From Rhizoclosmatium globosum (Eukaryota; Chytridiomycota; Chytridiomycetes; Chytridiales; Chytriomycetaceae): 21,626 nucleotides of DNA. Of the stretch, positions 1-9,194 are shown piece after piece. The notes under the pieces were generated by a model, which saw only the letters and a list, made by a program, of their open reading frames with translations, made no database searches and was not told the origin of the DNA. The position numbers were made by a program, and so were the translations under genes. The stretch is from contig MCGO01000387.1 of the NCBI GenBank assembly GCA_002104985.1, forward strand, positions 1 through 21,626. The letters run 5' to 3'. How positions within the stretch are numbered: position 1 is the first letter of the stretch; each line of letters opens with the position of its first letter.

Positions 1-921
1 CAAGTTCTTGTCAAAGTCAACACCGTCCTGGATTTCCTTCATCTCGGCAACAACTTCGTGGTGGTTAACATCGAGACCACGGAGCTTGGAGATAACCTGG
101 ACAGCCTGCTCGTGGAGACCCTTCTCGGCCAACCAACGTGGAGACTCTGGAATGAAGGAGACAAGGAGAACAAGGAGGAGGATGGAACAATTTGCATTCC
201 GAGGCAAGACGCCATTGAGTGAAGTTCAAGTCGTCGACAGCCTTGATAATGATAGAGTTGATGGCAGTGGCAATGAAGATACCGAAAGTAATCATGAGCT
301 GGTAAACAGTAGTCCTATTGGTCAGAAGTTAGCTTTAACGCGGTAGTTTGATGTTAACACTTACAAGGCACCACGAGTGGCAGCTGGAGCAGTCTCGGCA
401 ATGTACATTGGGACGACCATGGAAGCAGTACCGATGGCAAGACCAGAAACGACACGACCAATCAAAAGAGGTCCGAGAGTGGAAGAAATACATTGAACAA
501 GACCACCGATGGCGAACAAGATACCAGAGATGATGATGGATCTCTTACGACCAAGTCTGTCACAGACAACGGGAGAAGATGGCCGCACCAAATGATACAA
601 ACCGAACAAGAAGGTGGAAGTAATCCAGGACTCCAAGTCGGCCTGGTTGTCAGCATCGATGGTCTTTTCCGTCATCGCCGTAGATTTGGGTTTCCAGTGG
701 AATCAAGTTTGATGAGGTTGAACTGGATCTGGAAAGAGATCATGGCAAGCACTTGTCCCAATGACACCGATTTCATACTATGAGAGGGTGAGAGACGACG
801 TAAGCATTAGGGAATTAGAGTAGAAGATCTTTTTTAACTTACACCGAAGAGGAGACCACCGAAACCGGCAGCGAACCCAACGATCCAGTTGTAAGTGGAA
901 GAAGCCTCAGACTTTGTCATT
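1..921 (-). CDS. MFS sugar (hexose) transporter, 5' part, frame-broken
   Basis: Proton-coupled or facilitative sugar uptake carrier of the plasma membrane (MFS sugar porter family). The ATG at 921 opens MTKSEASS and a first membrane segment ending GGLLFG. An intron at 778-842 (GTAAGT donor) joins this to YEIGVIG. Family motifs follow: DRLGRK (loop 2-3), PMYIAETAPAATRG (before TM5), an intron at 315-364, then TTVYQLMITFGIFIA, and PESPRWL in the central loop. The protein continues off the left edge; about 260 of a usual 500-550 residues are present. Reading frame changes occur near 757, 676, 601, 566, 203 and 180: four missing bases and two extra ones. Either the copy is a young pseudogene or the consensus is poor here. 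Family assignment is firm; functional status is open. Confidence 0.88.
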
Positions 922-973
922 TTTGTGTTTTTTGTTTGAGATTGAATGTGTCCAAACGCCAGATTTGGGTCCG

Positions 974-983
974 CCTTATATCC
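974..983 (-). promoter_or_regulatory. TATA-like box of the sugar transporter
   Basis: On the minus strand GATATAAGG lies about 55-60 nt upstream of the transporter ATG (921), next to an AAGGGG run that resembles a fungal stress-response element (AGGGG). Position and sequence fit a core promoter; its use is inferred. Confidence 0.4.
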
Positions 984-1012
984 CCTTCCCGGTGGCTAAG
1001 GGTGGGGAATAT

Positions 1013-1067
1013 CGTTAAATAGGAAAATTTTCGACCTTGCGTCACTGGCTGATTTAACGATTTAACG
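1013..1067. repeat. Three copies of ATTTAACG (one inverted, two in tandem)
   Basis: CGTTAAAT at 1013-1020 is the inverse of two abutting ATTTAACG copies at 1052-1059 and 1060-1067. The cluster lies 90-150 bp upstream of the transporter ATG, a usual place for an upstream activating sequence. A further single copy occurs near 15285, upstream of the unknown gene at 14596-15201. Confidence 0.45.
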
Positions 1068-1082
1068 CAGGATGAGGCATGT

Positions 1083-1702
1083 GTGTCTCGTGCTGTGTTT
1101 GAGTTTTCTTGCTTTACCCATCGTGTAAGCGCAGGTAGGCGTCATAATCACTTGGTGTCATCATCCTTGCCGTCACTCGTGATTCAAGCATTCAGATTGA
1201 ATCGGGACGGAACGGGTGGCACGATATCACTTAAAAAATTAGATTGTATCCATAACTCAAAAAATCAGTTACCTAGAGTGAGTATGGAAACGACACCGAG
1301 CACACAACTGGCTAGCATCCATCTTCAATGCAGAATGTCCAACGTGATGGGCTTGTTTACCCTAAATTTGTTGTTAAATCACCTCTATCGCACGTTATCT
1401 TTGGGCCTCCTTACATCACCGCCTATTGTCCTGCACTCCAAAAAAGCGTTGTCATTGGAACCAAAGGGAGGTACCTCATGACGCAAACATCAACTTTTCT
1501 TGTAATGCAAACAGCCGTTCCATTTCATTCTGCAATCCAGATGAGAGATCTCAATTGTCTGTTTTTGTGTTTGGTGCGTATTGGTCATCCAGGTATCCAT
1601 CAATTGAATGTCACTTATTATGTTGATGGTATTAATGTTGAGTCTAAGTCGGAGTCTCTTCATTGTGCCGCAAAATCGAGCAATGGATTAGTGTCATTGT
1701 AG
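1083..1702 (+). other. Doubtful broken ORF region, no recognisable product
   Basis: Three overlapping plus-strand frames are each open for 60-132 codons. The longest stretch in one frame (1328-1702, 124 codons) ends NVTYYVDGINVES. A second frame at 1426-1626 holds a Cys-containing stretch (FSCNANSRS). Moving between frames would give one Ser/Thr/Cys-rich, extracellular-looking segment, but no catalytic motif, splice pattern or start context supports it. It may be a decayed or error-broken gene, or chance. No family is recognised. Confidence 0.15.
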
Positions 1703-2541
1703 CGGTCAGGACCTGAAGTGAAGTTTCGCTGTGTATGCAGCAGTAAGAGCGTCGGTCCATACAACTCAAAAAGGCACACCAATCACTGTAACTCGAGCTG
1801 TATTTCAAAATATTGTATCATACGTTGCCGTCTCGTATCAAAACTAAACTGAAAGTAATAAGCCTTCCAACATTACTTCACTGAACCTTTTCCGTGAAGA
1901 CAGCATGATGAAGTTCTGTTCAATTCATCAAATGGCATTCTTACCTTCTTCCGTGAATAAATGGAGGTTTAGTCTTTATTCGGTTCTTTTTTGCCTATCT
2001 AATTTGCTATCTCTGTTGGGCTTCAAACTTCCCTTTGACTCTAAATCATGAATCTTGTACTTCCCGACTGTGGTCCGTTTATGATTAATTCGGTTGAGAT
2101 CTACGATTTGAGTATATGATTCAGAAACGGACGGTCCCAAAAGACGATCTACCAGGATAAGCTTTCGGTTGATCACAGATCGAATTTATCAAATCGATTC
2201 TTTTTCTTTATTTCGTAAAAGGAAGAGACCTTTTAATAACTGTTGTTTTGATCCTTGGTTCAAATTGGATATCGAACTTTACTTCAATGGTGATATTAAA
2301 CCGGGAATTCATCTCCATAATTTAGAGAATGAGTATGCGTTTCTTCTTGCATTCTGCGTGCAGCTCGTGTTCGGCCCATCTCGTTCTGCTTGAAATTAGG
2401 CTAATGGAGAAGCAACCCTGACCAAAATCACTTGACTTGTAAGTGCGGGAATCACACAATTCGAAATCAATCAAAGTGACAATGTACGACAATAAATATA
2501 TGAAGATTCTGAAACTTGGAGTCACCAGAACTTAATCAAAA
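1703..2541. other. Gene-poor AT-rich spacer
   Basis: Only short ORFs (60-74 codons) on both strands, with no family resemblance and no splice-consistent neighbours. The last 100-200 bp must hold the promoter of the GST-like gene at 2542; no clear TATA box is seen there. No tRNA, inverted repeat or transposon end was found. Confidence 0.5.
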
Positions 2542-3377
2542 ATGACCACCAAACCAGTTCTTGGCAGCAACCACACTCTTCTTACCTTCAAGCAGGTACA
2601 CCGAAATTCATGACAAACTCTTTTAATAAACTCATCACAACAGAATTACTCATCCTGGTCCCTTCGTCCCATCATCTTTATTCGCAAACACAAGCTTCCA
2701 ATCAAAATTGTCTCACACAACATTATTGGCTCTGAAGCTGTGAAGGCCAAGACTCCTACTGCCCTTCTTCCGGCTTTGGAAATGGAAGTGGCTGGAAAGT
2801 CAGTTATCATTCCAGACTCGTTGGCCATTCTTGAGACGCTTGGAGACTTGTTCCCTGTTCAGATCTGGCCTCAAGATGCTCTCTTGAGAGCCAAGGCGAG
2901 AACTATCTCCGCCGAAATGCATTCAGGGTAATCGCATTTGCTTGACAAAAAAACCAGACAGTATAACGCCCAATATACAGATTCCTCAACCTCCGCAATG
3001 AAATGACTTGCAACCTGCGTGCTCGTTACACGCCAACCCCAAAATGGTCTCAAGCCACTACTGTCGACATTCACAGAATCCTCACAATCTGGCAAACCGC
3101 CCGCGCAGAGGCCTCCCAACTCCCCAACGATGACGGTTGGCTTTTCGGATCCTTCACTGCCGCAGATGCCATGTACTTCCCGATTGTGGGCCGTTTCTTG
3201 ACATACGGAGTTGAGATCGACGAGACTAAGTTCCCATTGGCCAAGGCCTACTTTGACCACGTTTTGCGCGATGAGACTGTTCGTGAAATTTACGAGACTG
3301 CGTACAATGAGGAAACAGTGGTTGAAATGTTCGAGGGTATTTACCCCGGTCAAACCAAAGAGAAGCTCGTAGTTTGA
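2542..3377 (+). CDS. Glutathione S-transferase family protein
   Basis: Soluble 244-residue GST-fold protein, probably conjugating or isomerising small electrophiles with glutathione; substrate unknown. Exons 2542-2595, 2644-2927 and 2981-3377, with introns of 48 bp (GTACAC donor) and 53 bp (GTAATC donor). The exons join in frame with no shifts. The N-terminal thioredoxin-fold half carries NYSSWSLRP (residues 19-27), the signature of a GST subfamily widespread in bacteria, where the Ser is the likely glutathione-activating residue. PDSLAILETL is the glutathione gamma-glutamyl binding region (usual ES/DS motif). The helical half starts near RAKARTISAEMHSGF, also a hallmark of that subfamily. 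The ATG at 2542 (AAAATGACC) gives a short leader before the first strand. Poly(A) signal 15 nt after the stop. Confidence 0.9.
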
Positions 3378-3392
3378 ACTTGAACGGTGATT

Positions 3393-3398
3393 AATAAA
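3393..3398 (+). terminator. Poly(A) signal of the GST-like gene
   Basis: AATAAA 15 nt after the TGA at 3375-3377; TDP1 starts 90 nt further on. Confidence 0.6.
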
Positions 3399-3487
3399 TG
3401 TGATGCAACTGGCATCCCTCACTTCACTCTTCTTCTGAGTTTTATTTGATTTTAAAAGTAAAAGATATTTGCATTAAGAAAGTCACG

Positions 3488-5128
3488 ATGTCCAAACGTC
3501 CACACGAAATATTGCACCGCCTTCACAGCGGCCTTCATCTCACAACCCTCTCAGACCTAGCACCAACTCATCCATCCAACGCAAACTGCCACTCCCTCCG
3601 CAGTCTCCTCTCCCTCCGACCCTCCGTTCCGATCACAAAAAGTTCGTATCCCCAACCCCTAACCTCACTGCCACATTCTCACCTTCTAAACTCAGAACCC
3701 CTCTTTTTCTAGTGTACCAATTCAACTACCTCCTCGACCCAGCCTTCTTCTTCCAAAACCTCCCCACCACCTCATCCACAGCCACAACACCGTCCGAAAT
3801 AACATTCGTCGTCCATCCAAACCCGTCTATACAAAAAGCTTTTCAGGAGATATCGCCACGTCCACGAAATACTGTCAAGTTCATGCACCCAAGCCTTCCG
3901 GAGCCGTATGGAACACATCATACGAAGATGATGGTACTTATGTATGAGGACGGGGGGTGTCACCTTATTGTGCATACTGCGAACTTGATTCCGAGGGATT
4001 GGGGCCGGAAGTCGCAGATGTGTTGGGTTTCAAGGATTGCGTGGCCGAAAAAGAGTGGGATGGTGGAGGAAGGGCCGAATAAAGGGTTTGAGAGGGACTT
4101 GGTCACGTATTTGAAGGTGTATGGACGGGATTTGGGAGGACTGTGTGATGAAGTGAGGGGTTTGGATTGGTCTTGGCAGGTTGGACGGATTGTGGCGAGT
4201 GCTCCTGGGCGGTGGAAGATGGGGAGTAAGGGGGCTGAAGGTGGGGATCCGCTTGTGCGGTGGGGGCATATGAGGCTGGGAGATGTCTTGGGAAAGGATT
4301 TGGGGAGGGAAGGGGCTGAGAGGTGTGGGACTGTTTTGTGCCAGTATTCTAGTATGGGGAGTTTGGGTACTGATGATAAGTGGCTTGTTGGTGAATTTGG
4401 AGGGAGCTTGTGGAGGACTGGAGGCGGGAGTGGTGGAGGTTTCTTTCAGAGCCGGGTGGGAGGGGGGACGAAGAAGATGGCTCTTGTGTTTCCAACTTCA
4501 ACAAACGTGCGAGATAGTTTGCAGGGTTGGGCTGCTGGAGATTCTATTCCCTTTGCGAATCAGAATTGGGAAAAGCAAAAGTCTTACCTTCGGCCACTGT
4601 TGAAGAAGTGGGCTGGGACACAAGCGGAACGGGATAATGCTATGCCTCACATCAAGACGTTTACTCGTCTGAATGAAGACTCGAAAGAAGTAGCGTGGAT
4701 TCTTGTTTCAAGCCATAACGTCTCCAAGGCAGCATGGGGAGCATTGGAAAAGAATCGAACCCAGATTCATATTCGTAGTTATGAATTGGGAATTGTGTTA
4801 TGTCCTGAGTATTTCAAGGTATATTATAATTGGTGTTCGGTTCTTGGTTGTAGTATTCACACATTTTCAGACTTCCAAAACGCAAACCGCCAAGTTCAGA
4901 GCAGTAACCGCAAAAGAATATCGCGAGTTGCTGCCCGACTTGGTGACACCACAAGAATTCGTCGAAAGAGGAGGGAGGGAAGATGAAGACGCTGAGATTG
5001 AGATTCCAATATGGCTTCCATATGATTTGCCATTGACACCGTATTCTGCAAGTGATGAGCCATGGAGATGGGATGTTGCATTCGAAGGGTACGATTCACA
5101 TGGAACCAAGAGAGAGGTGTCGAAATGA
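3488..5128 (+). CDS. TDP1: Tyrosyl-DNA phosphodiesterase 1
   Basis: Nuclear repair enzyme that hydrolyses the bond between a stalled topoisomerase I tyrosine and a DNA 3' phosphate. 505 residues from exons 3488-3641, 3713-4818 and 4871-5128 (introns 71 and 52 bp; the first uses donor GTTCGT). It is a phospholipase-D fold with two HKN motifs: His121/Lys123 in GTHHTKMM with Asn142 (HTANLIPRDW), and His364/Lys366 in PHIKTF with Asn387 (SSHNVSKAAWG). Family landmarks also seen: QFNYLLD at the start of the fold, CQYSSMGSLG, VFPTSTNVRDSL, and C-terminal PYDLPLTPYSASDEPW. The regulatory N-terminus of the human enzyme is absent, as in other fungal forms. The start at 3488 follows from frame continuity; an in-frame ATG at 3446 is possible. 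No frameshift. Coding-strand composition turns sharply G-rich after about 3940. Confidence 0.96.
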
Positions 5129-5229
5129 ATGATTTGCATTTGTTTATTGGATTTGCATTTGTTTTGGTCCACGAAAATGAACTTTGTGAGTGAGCCTTAC
5201 CGACTGTGACAGCACTAACAACCAAGTCG

Positions 5230-6873
5230 ATGGACAGCCGTGGAAGAAGAACGGAGCAACCTCTGACGACGCCAGCAGCCTCACCTCGTCGCCGGGACCC
5301 ACAGTTCCGTCAACTCCGGCGCCGGCACAAGCCACGGCAAGTTCTGGCGCGCATTCGTCGGTTGCGCCGCACTTTGGCGACCTTCTTTCGGCCGGGCTGC
5401 GCGGGACCATCGCTGGATTCAAGAACGCCGAATCGAAGGACTTGGAAGTGTTTATCAAAGAAGAGCGTGATGTCGTTGATGCAACTGGAAAGAAGATGAG
5501 ACAGTTCGCGGGTGCAACGACAGCGTTTCAGCGATGGGCCGGAACGAAGGAAGAAGACATTCGGGTGGGTTGCTCGTTATCGGTTAGGGTGGACCTGTCA
5601 CTGAAACCAAAATAGTCTATTGCTGCAAAGTGGGTACAGATCCAGGAAGACTCTCTCCATGCAGAAAAAGAATACACGGATGCTCTGGAACAGTCACGCG
5701 CAAGAATGAAGGTCATCAGAAACAGGGAGAAGGCTATCGGCGATGCAAAGGGTGACCTTAAGAAGGCTATCAATGCAAGAGACGCGGCGCAAAAGAAGCA
5801 GGCTCCGGCTGATGATCTCATTCAGCGGGCCAGAAACATCCAAACGCATATCAGGCAGTTGGAGGCAGAGCATCTTGGACTCACGAGGTATCACATCTCC
5901 AAATGAGTGAGTGCCATTTACCATGCTCAAATAGACTAGACTTGCGGGAAGCTTTGCGTATCAAGCACGAAGCTGCCATTAAGTATGCCGTCAAAATGAG
6001 CGTAGCGTCAAAGTTCTCGTTGTATCTAGCAGATCAAATTCCACAAGGCACGCTTCACCCTGGACAGGACTTGCCTCCTTTCCAAAACCACTCTACTCTT
6101 GAACAAATTATGGCAGATTTTAAGGATGCATTCGGCTCCAACGAGCTGGTGACTGTCGTGCGAACTGAAGTTGCTGGACCTGCCTTCGTGCCAACAGTTC
6201 CCGAGAGAGCTCCATCACCATCTCTAAGTGTTGGATCCTATCCTGATGGACCATCTTCTCCGGCCGCAACAGTGTATGCCAGCTCCCGTCCTGCCGAATA
6301 CAACAACGTTTCTGCATTGACAACTCAAGTCACAAACTTACAAGTGCAGGATTCGAGATCTCCGTCTCCGTACACCCCACCTCCTATCCAACCCTCAGTA
6401 CCACAGCAGCCTTACGCTTCCCCTCAACCTCAATACGCAACTACTCCAATTCCACCTGCTTCCTCCTCAACTTACACACCAGGATATTACGCCCAATACC
6501 TCCCACAACAACCAGCCCCACCTCCAAACCAACCTTACTACCAACAAAACCAACCACTCCAACAACCCTACATCCAACAACCCCAACCCCCACTCCGCCA
6601 AGACTCCTACCAACCCACAACACAACCCCAACAACAGTCTTACACAGCCCAAGGGTACACGCCGGTCGTATACCCAGGTCCGCCTGGATCCCAACAATAC
6701 GCGTATGCGTCGTCACCAACGTATCAACAAGGGCCTCCACCTGTACCCCCGCATGAACAGCAATACGTCCCGGGACAGCAGCAGCAACAACCGCAACGGA
6801 TTTATCCTGGCCTCCACCGCCGCCGGGTCCTCCGGCGGGACCTCCTCCTGATTACCCGAACGCGCAGTGGTAA
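5230..6873 (+). CDS. Pil1-like eisosome BAR-domain protein, copy A
   Basis: Predicted membrane-bending scaffold of plasma-membrane furrows (eisosomes). Exons 5230-5564, 5616-5887 and 5935-6873 (introns 51 and 47 bp). Residues about 50-290 align with the Pil1 pattern: WAGTKEEDI (compare LW..ENDDD), RMKVIRNREKAIGDAKGD (compare LKSIRNIEGSV.PSRD), LEAEHLGLT, and PQGTLHPGQDLPPF (compare SPVTPGETRPAY). The tail is strongly Pro/Gln/Tyr-rich and disordered. Two single-base deletions are inferred: near 5243, so that ATG 5230 reads into the open frame, and near 6798, so that the tail ends GPPAGPPPDYPNAQW at TAA 6871. With both restored the gene is exactly 516 codons. If they are real, the unrestored frame ends at 6892 with a different tail. 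The N-terminus is the least certain part. Confidence 0.82.
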
Positions 6874-7003
6874 TGCAGTATACGGAGTTTAGAAATTCGT
6901 TCGGTTCGTTGTATTTGTGGTTGTTGGTTTATCGTGTGCCGGACAGGGTACTGTTTTCTTTTTTAGAGTTGGTTGTGTTTCTTTTTCACTATAGTTTCAA
7001 AAA

Positions 7004-7009
7004 AATAAA
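7004..7009 (+). terminator. Poly(A) signal of Pil1-like copy A
   Basis: AATAAA inside an A-rich stretch, 131 nt after the inferred stop and 56 nt before the stop of the convergent paralogue. Confidence 0.55.
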
Positions 7010-7058
7010 TATGGTTTTACAATATGAATTTTGTGATTCCTTGGTTTTATTTCGAGTG

Positions 7059-7064
7059 TTTATT
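7059..7064 (-). terminator. Poly(A) signal of Pil1-like copy B
   Basis: On the minus strand the stop TGA (7068-7066) is followed by a single C and then AATAAA. The 3' UTR would be a few tens of nt and would overlap that of copy A. Confidence 0.65.
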
Positions 7065-7065
7065 G

Positions 7066-8890
7066 TCAATCGAGTTTTTCTTTTTTGAGGGGGCTGAGGG
7101 GACGTGGTTGGTGTTGCTGTTGGTGTGGTTGGTGCTGTTGTTGTTGAGGTGTTGTAGGTGATGTAGACTGTGTGCTTGAGATCGAGAGAACGTCCCACTG
7201 GTCTTCTTCTGGTAATGGTTTTGGCGGGTATAGGTGTTGCGATGGGATTCTGTCTGCGGTGGTGGGAGGCGTTGGAGGGTGGATTATCGTGAAGGGGTGT
7301 GCGGATGGACTGAGTGGAGTGGATGGATCTTGGTCTAAGGGAATGTACGGTTTGAGGGGGGTTGAGCTGGTGTGTAGTTGCGTTGTTTCAGGGTATTGGG
7401 CGGTCATTTGCTGTTGCAATAGAATCTGGCTTTGTGATAGTTGTGGTACTACGACGGATGGGTTTGTGCGTGAATGTTGAGTAGGACTCGAAGCAGTCGG
7501 TGTGAGTGCGCGTTGGTTTGGTGGTTGTGCATAACTTGAGTATGGCAGAACAGTTTGAGGTTGAAGTGGGGAAGAAGGTCTTTGCAGGTTGTTGTTTGGA
7601 AGATACGGGTTCAGTGGAGTTCTAGACTGTGATGTATGCGATGAATTCGAAACTAATTGTGGGTAACTGTGAGTATTTTGAGGAGGTTCTTGAATGGATG
7701 GAGCGTTCTGATGGAGCTGGAAGGCGGAAGGAGCAGGAGAAAGGCTAGGTTGCAACTGTTGCTGAGAAATCGAAGCTGTGGAATGTGGTCTCTGGTGATG
7801 GCCTTGAACCGGTTGTGGCTGGATCACTCCCTGCGCTCCGCGTTGAATTTGAGATACACTGTCTCGTTGAATAGCTGTTGGTGTCACTGTTGAGATACTG
7901 AATTCGGATGTACTAGCGTTGTCAAGATTGGCATTGTGTGAAGTTGCAAAACTGAATGAATCATCAAGAGTGTATGAAGTATCAGTATCGCCAGTACTTT
8001 GTGTAAAAGTAGATGTATAGGTTGGTGGTGCTAGGCTTGAAAGACGCGATGGCGCAGCCGTGTTAACTGATGCCGCAGCAGTAGTTGAAGTGTTAATTCG
8101 GTTCGCTTCAACCACACCCAGCGCTTTTTCAAAGTCATTCATAATCCGATGAAGTGTTTCCAGTTGCTCAGCGGTGAAGGCAGGGATATCCTGTCCTGGT
8201 CGAAGTTCACCCTGTGGAAGTTGATTCCACATATGAATAGCAAATTGACTCGCAGTCCTCATGACATCTGTATACTTTATGATGGCCTCGTGTTTGCGGA
8301 TAAAAGCCGATTGCAGGTCACGTCTAGTTGCGCCTGAATGCGCAGCTTGCAAGAGTTTCAAATGCTGATCGGCTTTCCTCGCTTCGTGTCTCCAGTGCTC
8401 CAGCTCCGACTCATTCCTGTTTATTGAGTCCTCTTCTTGATTAATTGAGCGAGGGACTGTTGAGCCTCGTCGATTGTCTTTGATCTGTGTTTGATTTCCT
8501 TGAGGGTTGTTCTGGCAGCCGACAGTTCGTGCACGAGCAGAGCTTCGCGGGCAGCAAGGGCGTCTTCGATCGCGGCAGTTCTGCTTGCGATGATCTGTTG
8601 GGGTTCAATCGATCAGCACTGATAACCTGAAGGACTTGAAGGGAAGAGGGTGAACAAACACGCACTCGAATGTCGTCTTCCTTCTTCTCGGCCCACGTGC
8701 GAAAGTCCCTTGTCACATTCTTTTGTTCTTGAAAGTGCCGTTCCGTGTTTTGAATGTGCGTCTTTTCGGCCTTGAGAAACACGTCAAAGTCCGATGCGAA
8801 CGCCGCTGCAACGCCTCGCATCACTCCGCTGAACTTGGTCCCAATCTTTTGACTGTTGCGATTTGGATTGCTCGTTGCCTGGAAGAACAT
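7066..8890 (-). CDS. Pil1-like eisosome BAR-domain protein, copy B
   Basis: Paralogue of the preceding gene, same predicted role. Exons 8890-8666 and 8594-7066; the 71 bp intron (GTGCGT donor) sits at the same place and phase as the first intron of copy A, directly after EDDIR (EEDIR in A). Shared landmarks: RTWAEKKEDDI, a coiled-coil middle, RRDLQSAFIRKHEAIIKY (LDLREALRIKHEAAIKY in A), LPQGELRPGQDIPAF and the MNDFEKALG helix. About 330 residues of Ser/Thr/Pro/Gln-rich tail follow, ending PLSPLKKEKLD. One base is missing near 8440 (frame passes from SLAQL to QEEDSINRNE); with it restored the CDS is exactly 585 codons. The start at 8890 is the first in-frame ATG; a longer N-terminus from ATG 8997 would need a further indel. 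Confidence 0.82.
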
Positions 8891-9188
8891 TCGAAGAAGG
8901 ATTCGTTGGTTGTTGGTTGCTGTGCTGTAACAGTTTCCACAAAGTTCGAAGACACGCAAATGGATTTCGTGGAAGGTTCCAAATTAATGAGTAACATTTA
9001 ATTATCATTTTGTTTGCACTGCAGTGGAACGATTCTTAATGCGTGATCGCCGCGACAGGGAGTCAACGACCCATGATAGAATCAGAATTTCAGTTGAACA
9101 GGCAAATCGAAAGTCCACAACGGGTATCATTCGCTGCAAGAGACCAGGGATCCCAATTTCTGTGCATCTACCAAGCCCAGATTTACAA
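8891..9188. other. Spacer: promoter of Pil1-like copy B
   Basis: Lies between the start of copy B and the stop of the NXPE-like gene, both minus-strand. Around 8905-8950 (minus strand) it contains GAACTTTGTG and CTGTTACAGCAC, close to GAACTTTGTG and CTGTGACAGCAC just upstream of copy A (5180-5213). The similarity therefore extends 5' of the assigned starts. No other feature seen. Confidence 0.4.
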
Positions 9189-9194
9189 TTTATT
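9189..9194 (-). terminator. Poly(A) signal overlapping the NXPE-like stop
   Basis: On the minus strand AATAAA contains the TAA stop codon (9192-9190) itself. Confidence 0.55.

Noticed and set aside
2250..2270. tRNA B-box-like GGTTCAAATTGG
   Set aside because: No cloverleaf, A box or acceptor stem could be built around it.
1976..2525. Short minus- and plus-strand ORFs in the left gap
   Set aside because: 60-74 codons in AT-rich DNA, no conserved-looking motif and no matching splice sites.
4030..4269. Pro/Arg-rich minus-strand ORF inside TDP1
   Set aside because: Antisense of the G-rich part of the TDP1 coding exon, which has conserved motifs; no independent gene signals.
5186..5212. Intron (GTGAGT to ACAG) at the 5' end of Pil1-like copy A with a start at 5177
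   Set aside because: Only 27 bp, far below the 47 bp minimum of the other introns, and the join leads to a stop; ATG 5230 with one restored base fits better.
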